Shown: one piece after another, positions 60,301 to 64,000 of the stretch
Numbering within the stretch: the stretch's first letter is position 1
Layout of the letters: each line of letters starts with the position of its first letter
Source: Paenibacillus elgii NBRC 100335
GTDB lineage: Bacteria; Bacillota; Bacilli; Paenibacillales; NBRC-103111
DNA length: 64,000 bases
Direction: 5' to 3'
Assembly: GCF_004000865.1 (NCBI RefSeq)
Contig: NZ_BIMB01000004.1
Coordinates: forward strand, 1 to 64,000
The notes under the pieces: model-generated
What the model saw: only the letters and a program-made list of their open reading frames with translations
The model's database searches: none
Told to the model about the DNA's origin: nothing
Position numbers and translations under genes: made by a program

Positions 60301-62976
60301 AGCGCCGTTGGCTGGCGTATCGATCACCGGCGGTGCCGGAGGCTGCGTATCGATGGTAAACGATATTTCCGCGGAAGCCGGACTTTCGTTGCCTGCGGCG
60401 TCCTTCGCAACCGCCTTGACTTTGTGGACGCCATCCGCCAACGCGGAAGCCGGAGTATACGTCCATCGGCCGCTTCCATCCGCGGTCACGGTCGAGCTCG
60501 CCCCACCGTCCAACGTGACATTCACGGTCGCATTCGCTTCAGTCGTGCCGGTCACCGTCGGCTTGTTGTTCGAAAGGACCGCCCCTGCCAATGGCGCCGT
60601 GATGATAGGAGCCGCCGGAGGCGTCCGGTCGATGCGAACGACGGTCGAGCTGACCGAACTGAAATTGCCCGCGTTATCGACCGTTCTTGCGCTCGCCGTC
60701 GTTTGACCCTCGGCCGTAATTGTCACCGGGCCCGCATAGGCCGTCCACGCAAGCGTCGTCGCTCCCGTCATGCTGTATTCCGTTCGGTTCACGCCCGAGC
60801 CGCCGCTATCTGTTCCTCCTGTGATCGTCACCGTGACATTCGAGCTGGTCCAAGAACCTGCGGATGCGCTAAGGGTCGGCGCCGTCGGGGCTGTCCAGTC
60901 GATTTTTACGACTGTCGAGACAGCAACGCTCACGTTTCCGACATTATCCACCGTTCTCGCACTCACCGTCGTTTGACCCTCGGCGGTAATCGTCACTGGA
61001 CCCGTATAGGCCGTCCATGCGAGCGTCGTCGCTCCTGACAAGCTGTATTCCGTTCGTTTCACGCCCGAGCCGCCGCTATCCGTTCCTCCCGTGATCGTTA
61101 CCGTGCCGTCTGAATTCGTCCATGAACCTGCGGATGCGCTAAGGGCTGGCGCCGTCGGGGCTGTCCGGTCGATTTTTACGACTGTTGAAGCGATAACGCT
61201 CTTATTCCCCGCATGGTCTACCGTTCTCGCACTTACCGTCGTCTGACCCTCGGCCGTGATCGACAATGGCCCGGTGTATGTCGTCCACGCAAGCGTCGTC
61301 GCTCCCGTCAAGCTGTACTCCGTACGGTTCACGCCTGAGCCTCCGCTGTCCGTTCCCTCTGTGATCGTCACAGCGACGTTTGCCGCAGAGGTCCATTGCG
61401 AGGTCGCCGGAGTAACCGCCGGAGCAGTCGGCGCCGTCTTATCAATGGACACCACGGCAGTCCCGACGCTGCTGATGTTCCCTGCGTTGTCGATCGTTCG
61501 CGCACTTACCGTCGTTTGGCCCTCGGCCGTGATCGTCACCAGACCGGTATACGTCGTCCAAGCCAGCGTCGTCGCGCCGGATAAGCTGAACTCCGTACGA
61601 TTCACGCCGGACCCGCCGTTATCGGTTCCGGACGTAATCGTTACCGTGACATCGGAGGCCGTCCATGACGCTGCCGAAAGCTTGACTACCGGCTGCGTCG
61701 GGGCCGTACGATCGATTTTGACGACGGCCGTCGCGATTGGACTTACATTGCCTGCGAGGTCTATCGTTCTTGCGCTAATCGTGGTTTGTCCATCATTCGT
61801 AACGCTTATCTTGTCCCCATCGTTGTAAGGCGTCCAGCCGAGCGTCGTCGCCCCGGACAAGCTGTACTCCGTACGGGCGACCCCGGAGTCCGCATCCGTG
61901 CCCGGCGTGATCACCGCCGTTACGTCTTGTGTGCTCCACTCGGGACCCGGGCCGCTAATCGTCGGGACTGTAGGCGGCGTAAAATCAAACGTGAGCTTAT
62001 ATACGTTCACATTGGTTTCCCAATTCTCGTCATATCCGCCCATAGCATACACATCATTCCCAAATACCGACAGTTGGGCATTGGTAAGCTGTCGAATCGT
62101 AGCCGTATCCTTTGTCCATTGGTTCGTCGCCGGATCGTATATATAGAAATACTTTTTTCCCATCACCAGCACTTTGCCGTTCGGCAGCGTCACCTGGGCA
62201 TGGCGGAAAAACGTGTCGCCTTCAAACGGCAGATTCCCCGCCTTGGTCCACGTATTATTCGATGGATCGTACAAATAAGCATCGAAGCGGTAGACGTAAT
62301 GGCTCTGCCCGCCGGTAACGAGAACGCGTCCATCCTTTAGCGTGCTCTGTGCAGCATCGTAAATGGGAAAAGGATACGGAGCCGCTTCCTCCCAACGATT
62401 CGTACCCGGATCGTACAAATAGGCCTGATTATACATCGTGCTGCGGTCCGCTCCCGACCAAATCTCGTTCGCACCGCCTACGATAAGCACTCGACCGTCC
62501 AGCAAGGTGCTTTGGGCGTTTCCGAATATACTCCCCACCGGCAATGACGCACCATCAGACCAGGTATTGGAGTAGGGGCTGTAAATTTGGGCCACGTTAT
62601 TGTAAACGTATCCTGTCCCCGGGACGAACTTCGACCCGCCTGTGACGAGCACTCTTCCGTCCTTCAGCATGCTTTGCTTGTGATAAGAAAGCTGCAAGGA
62701 CGGCGCAAGCGAAGTCCAAGACCGATCCGTCGGGTTGAATGTATAGGAATACCGCGCAAAAGTAGACGAATTTGCCTTTTGTCCCCCGGTTACCAAGATA
62801 CGGTTGCCGGACTGCACCGCGCTGGATGTAACGCCCGAAATATTTTCCGGCAAGTTCGCCGAATCCGGCAATTGCTCCATCATGACTGCCGCATGCGCAA
62901 GCTGACTCCCTCCTGCAAGCACGCTCACCAAAAAGACCGCGCACCAGAACAGTCTCCGTAATGTGATATGGATCAA
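57331..62976 (-). CDS. Giant surface protein: kelch, Ig-like, cadherin-like and SLH domains
   Basis: An 1881-residue exported protein. Order: signal peptide (to AHA, ~residue 30); kelch-type propeller (~40-335; repeated LLDGRVLIVGG/LPNGKVLVMG); five ~90-residue Ig-like units (~340-790; TEYSLSGATTLAWT, GQTTVSARTID.AGN); five further Ig-like units of ~93 residues (~790-1270; GTAEA..TV, AAGN.SP); four cadherin-like beta-sandwich units (~1275-1640; SYTVMVHRKPSS); a Pro/Gly linker; three SLH domains (~1697-1881; FRPNDPVTRVQF, FRPDAHVTRAEM, FAPQEHTTRAEA). SLH domains bind pyruvylated wall polymer. TTG 62976 is chosen: AAGGAG lies eleven bases upstream and the signal peptide then starts properly. 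A carbohydrate- or partner-binding surface role is inference. Confidence 0.88.
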   Translation of the reverse strand: MIHITLRRLFWCAVFLVSVLAGGSQLAHAAVMMEQLPDSANLPENISGVTSSAVQSGNRILVTGGQKANSSTFARYSYTFNPTDRSWTSLAPSLQLSYHKQSMLKDGRVLVTGGSKFVPGTGYVYNNVAQIYSPYSNTWSDGASLPVGSIFGNAQSTLLDGRVLIVGGANEIWSGADRSTMYNQAYLYDPGTNRWEEAAPYPFPIYDAAQSTLKDGRVLVTGGQSHYVYRFDAYLYDPSNNTWTKAGNLPFEGDTFFRHAQVTLPNGKVLVMGKKYFYIYDPATNQWTKDTATIRQLTNAQLSVFGNDVYAMGGYDENWETNVNVYKLTFDFTPPTVPTISGPGPEWSTQDVTAVITPGTDADSGVARTEYSLSGATTLGWTPYNDGDKISVTNDGQTTISARTIDLAGNVSPIATAVVKIDRTAPTQPVVKLSAASWTASDVTVTITSGTDNGGSGVNRTEFSLSGATTLAWTTYTGLVTITAEGQTTVSARTIDNAGNISSVGTAVVSIDKTAPTAPAVTPATSQWTSAANVAVTITEGTDSGGSGVNRTEYSLTGATTLAWTTYTGPLSITAEGQTTVSARTVDHAGNKSVIASTVVKIDRTAPTAPALSASAGSWTNSDGTVTITGGTDSGGSGVKRTEYSLSGATTLAWTAYTGPVTITAEGQTTVSARTVDNVGNVSVAVSTVVKIDWTAPTAPTLSASAGSWTSSNVTVTITGGTDSGGSGVNRTEYSMTGATTLAWTAYAGPVTITAEGQTTASARTVDNAGNFSSVSSTVVRIDRTPPAAPIITAPLAGAVLSNNKPTVTGTTEANATVNVTLDGGASSTVTADGSGRWTYTPASALADGVHKVKAVAKDAAGNESPASAEISFTIDTQPPAPPVIDTPANGAWINSPRPVITGQAEARATVTLYLDAAPAGRATADGSGIWTYPWPTDLADGAHSLQATATDAVGNVSQASVVVSFTVDTQAPAAPVILTPADGTVTGNNRPVISGTAEAGAALLIDLDGTEMVTGTANVGGNWSYSLPDALTDGRHAVKVWAKDAAGNISPASATVHFTVDTQAPAAPVILAPADGTATKQSKPAIRGTAEANATVHVVVNGSPAGTAMANAGGHWTFIPPIALVDGVYTARATAADAAGNMSPPSVEIRFTVDTVAPPAPVVTSPANGAVTNRLKPAIAGTAEASVTVSVYVDEVPLAETAANASGGWSYTLTDSLAVGTHAVKAQATDAAGNTGPFSTSHTFTVVSDNALLHTLQLSDVTLNETVTGTTYRYTAQVPYSVTATTVTAVPADGNASVLVLQDGEAVSGPLRLRVGAQTITIQVTAQDGTTVQLYNVLVTRLPSSEVQLSELTLSHAALAPEFQGGTTRYTATVTNDVYALTVRAKAASSEASIRINGQPFARGEAVLPVELQVGANPITVAVTAQDGVTTQSYTVMVHRKPSSNVLLNGLLLSEGTLSPAFDSGIVHYEAAVEHGVTSMTVTASVYDRNALLTVNGREVASHQPSQPVELQVGINRLTIMVTAQDRVSTQAYTLEVTRKPSSTAGLTGLGLTGAALSPAFDSEITAYEANVGHSIDSTTVTASVYDPNARISINGKAALSGEASAPIALQVGATTIRITVTAPDGQTVRTYTVRVHRETAPEQPSGSSSGGNAGGGGPAPAEEPKVPQKPAVPDRQPAVPDKPAGSSAACVPVAKMGFTDMSGHWAESSVSEASGCGIVDGFDDGTFRPNDPVTRVQFIAMLVRAKGFCKSGSTALASVVFADQEAIPSWAAEAVSMAAQRGIVNGYEDGSFRPDAHVTRAEMTAMTARASNLQAGPEAELSMFVDAADIPDWAKGYVAAARQHRFVQGRENGRFAPQEHTTRAEAAVLLLRWARSADQ
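60610..61980 (-). repeat. Tandem ~270-bp repeats inside the giant surface gene
   Basis: Five units of about 270 bp, anchored by near-identical CCGTCGTTTGACCCTCGG blocks near 60690, 60965, 61235, 61510 and (weaker) 61780. The first three are almost identical in DNA, which points to recent duplication or gene conversion. Confidence 0.75.
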
Positions 62977-63162
62977 ACTCGAATTCACTCCTTCGGAAGT
63001 TCCTTGTTCCTTTTGGTCCAAATAGTTACATCTAGAGTACCAAATGGAATAACCGAAGGATATTAACTTTGGTTAACTCCGAATCGTTAAATTTTTTATC
63101 CAGACCGTGTTGTTGTATAATTTTTGGATGAAGAGAGGTCCTTATGAAATGAGGTGCTGTAA

Positions 63163-63825
63163 ATGAAATCGTTGGACGAACTGATTGACGAAACGGAGTC
63201 CACATGGCTGGAAGTGCAGGACTGGGTTGCCAAAGCGGCCAACACCGTCGAGATTTTACCCGCGAATCCGCACGAAGCCGCAGAGGTGCTGCATCAACTG
63301 CAAGTGACGACCAGATCCGTATTGGGTACAGTTGCGTATTATACGGGCGGCATCCTCATCGAGAACGGTTGGCTGCGCATCTTGGGTTCCGGCAGTCGAC
63401 GGCTGCCGAGGAATTTGATCACGTGGAATGAAATCGGCGCCGATGGAAAAAGCACGAGATTCCCTTCATCGTTCTTGATCGCCGACGACATAGTAGGCGG
63501 CTTTTTTGCGCTGAACGGCGGAGCTTTCGAGGGCAAACCGGGAGATGTGTTTTATTTCGCGCCGGATACCTTGGAATGGGAAAGCCTAGATATGGGGTTT
63601 TCGGATTTTTTATATTGGGCTTGCTTTGGCGATGTGCAAAAATTTTATGAGACTTTTCGTTGGGAAGGCTGGGCGGAAGAGATTCGGCCTATCGATGGAA
63701 ATCAGGGAGTGTCGATTTATCCGTTCTTGTGGGCGGACGGCGGCCCCGTTACCCATCGCGCCAGATCCGTCGTTCCGATCGAGGAACTATGGAAAATTTT
63801 TGTAAACGATAGTAAACTTAAATAA
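63163..63825 (+). CDS. DUF2625 family protein
   Basis: A 220-residue protein matching DUF2625 (YbfG-like): SLDELIDETESTW start, ILIENGWLRILGSGS, FFALNGGAF, PGDVFYFAPDTLEWESLDMGFSDFLYW and FYETFRWEGW. The family is related to SUKH-like immunity proteins in some analyses, but its role is not established. RBS GAGGTG precedes ATG 63163. Divergent from the giant surface gene, with 186 bases between. Confidence 0.88.
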   Translation: MKSLDELIDETESTWLEVQDWVAKAANTVEILPANPHEAAEVLHQLQVTTRSVLGTVAYYTGGILIENGWLRILGSGSRRLPRNLITWNEIGADGKSTRFPSSFLIADDIVGGFFALNGGAFEGKPGDVFYFAPDTLEWESLDMGFSDFLYWACFGDVQKFYETFRWEGWAEEIRPIDGNQGVSIYPFLWADGGPVTHRARSVVPIEELWKIFVNDSKLK

Positions 63826-63873
63826 GAAGGTGCTATCGGATAAAATTCCATCGAAAATGGAGCGTGATCGCTT

Positions 63874-64000
63874 GTGAGAAACTCCCTCATCCTTGGGCTG
63901 GGCTGCTTGCTCGTTGTTGCACTGACCGCTATCTTTTTGCAAGACCCTGCCATATTTTATACGTATGCCGGGATATTCGGGCTGATTTTTACAGGAGTGG
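63874..64000 (+). CDS. Small membrane protein (DUF5316-like), 5' part
   Basis: From GTG 63874 the frame is open to the window end: RNSLILGLGCLLVVALTAIFL, then YTYAGIFGLIFTGV. Two hydrophobic helices with a short loop resemble DUF5316 membrane proteins. GGAG lies eleven bases upstream. Only 42 codons are visible. Confidence 0.6.
   Translation, partial: MRNSLILGLGCLLVVALTAIFLQDPAIFYTYAGIFGLIFTGV

Noticed and set aside
59143-61038. Long plus-strand frames over the Ig-like repeats (59143-59895, 60064-61038)
   Set aside because: They arise from the repeated antisense of the giant surface gene and are Arg-rich with no start signals.
60610-61980. Regular ~270-bp repeats considered as a CRISPR-like or satellite array
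   Set aside because: They are in frame, translate to Ig-like protein domains and lie within one gene.

Overview
The window looks like a chromosomal stretch of a Paenibacillus- or Cohnella-type Firmicute. The signs are strong AGGAGG-type ribosome binding sites, frequent TTG and GTG starts, several secreted proteins ending in S-layer homology (SLH) domains, an Lpl-type CUT1 sugar ABC transporter beside a secreted glycosidase, and BlaI/BlaR1, PadR, MerR, WYL and AraC regulators typical of that group. No rRNA, tRNA, CRISPR array or intact transposon was recognised. The species call is inference from gene content only.

Layout. 1-358: 5' end of a secreted YD-repeat protein. 721-4787: a fused sensor kinase/response regulator, then a serine-hydrolase lipoprotein preceded by a LuxR/NarL-type dyad. 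4881-14874: seven minus-strand genes, mostly overlapping or closely spaced. They encode an acyl-CoA ligase, a MalT/SARP-type activator, a KAS III-like enzyme, an alpha/beta hydrolase, a FabG-like reductase, a secreted lipase and a second hydrolase. Their promoter carries two 8-bp direct repeats 11 bp apart that overlap the -35, as at SARP-controlled promoters. This is the most system-like part of the window. 15080-15789: a dispersed repeat, a 41-aa ORF and a phosphatase fragment. 15808-19048: sirtuin, Gfo/Idh/MocA oxidoreductase, a coiled-coil protein and a lone PPDK-like ATP-binding domain. 19327-23051: BlaI/M56-peptidase operon with its promoter and two operators. 23327-26305: DHFR-like protein, IS110 remnant, epimerase and AraC regulator. 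26470-28245: GH35 beta-galactosidase. 28425-29240: decayed immunity-type genes.

30005-34316: a TetR-led operon with a polar amino-acid ABC transporter and an M24 peptidase. It is followed by a 268-bp palindrome and an S66 carboxypeptidase. 35751-39346: secreted proteins, including a 5'-nucleotidase-like SLH protein with altered catalytic residues. 40160-42669: Ada plus an MFS exporter broken by one amber codon. 42797-44031: a MerR-controlled SDR gene. 44139-50479: a glycan uptake and GH30 operon with a divergent LacI repressor and three matching operators. 50683-54847: WYL and PadR regulators with small enzymes. 55213-57257: endonuclease V, DoxX and remnants. 57331-62976: a giant kelch/Ig/cadherin-like/SLH surface protein. 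63163-64000: a DUF2625 protein and the start of a small membrane protein.

Recurring themes are local regulators next to their targets with visible operators, surface proteins attached through SLH domains, and an unusual number of broken genes: 28425-28753, 28801-29240, the 5' end of the TetR gene, 41221-42669 and 56826-57257.
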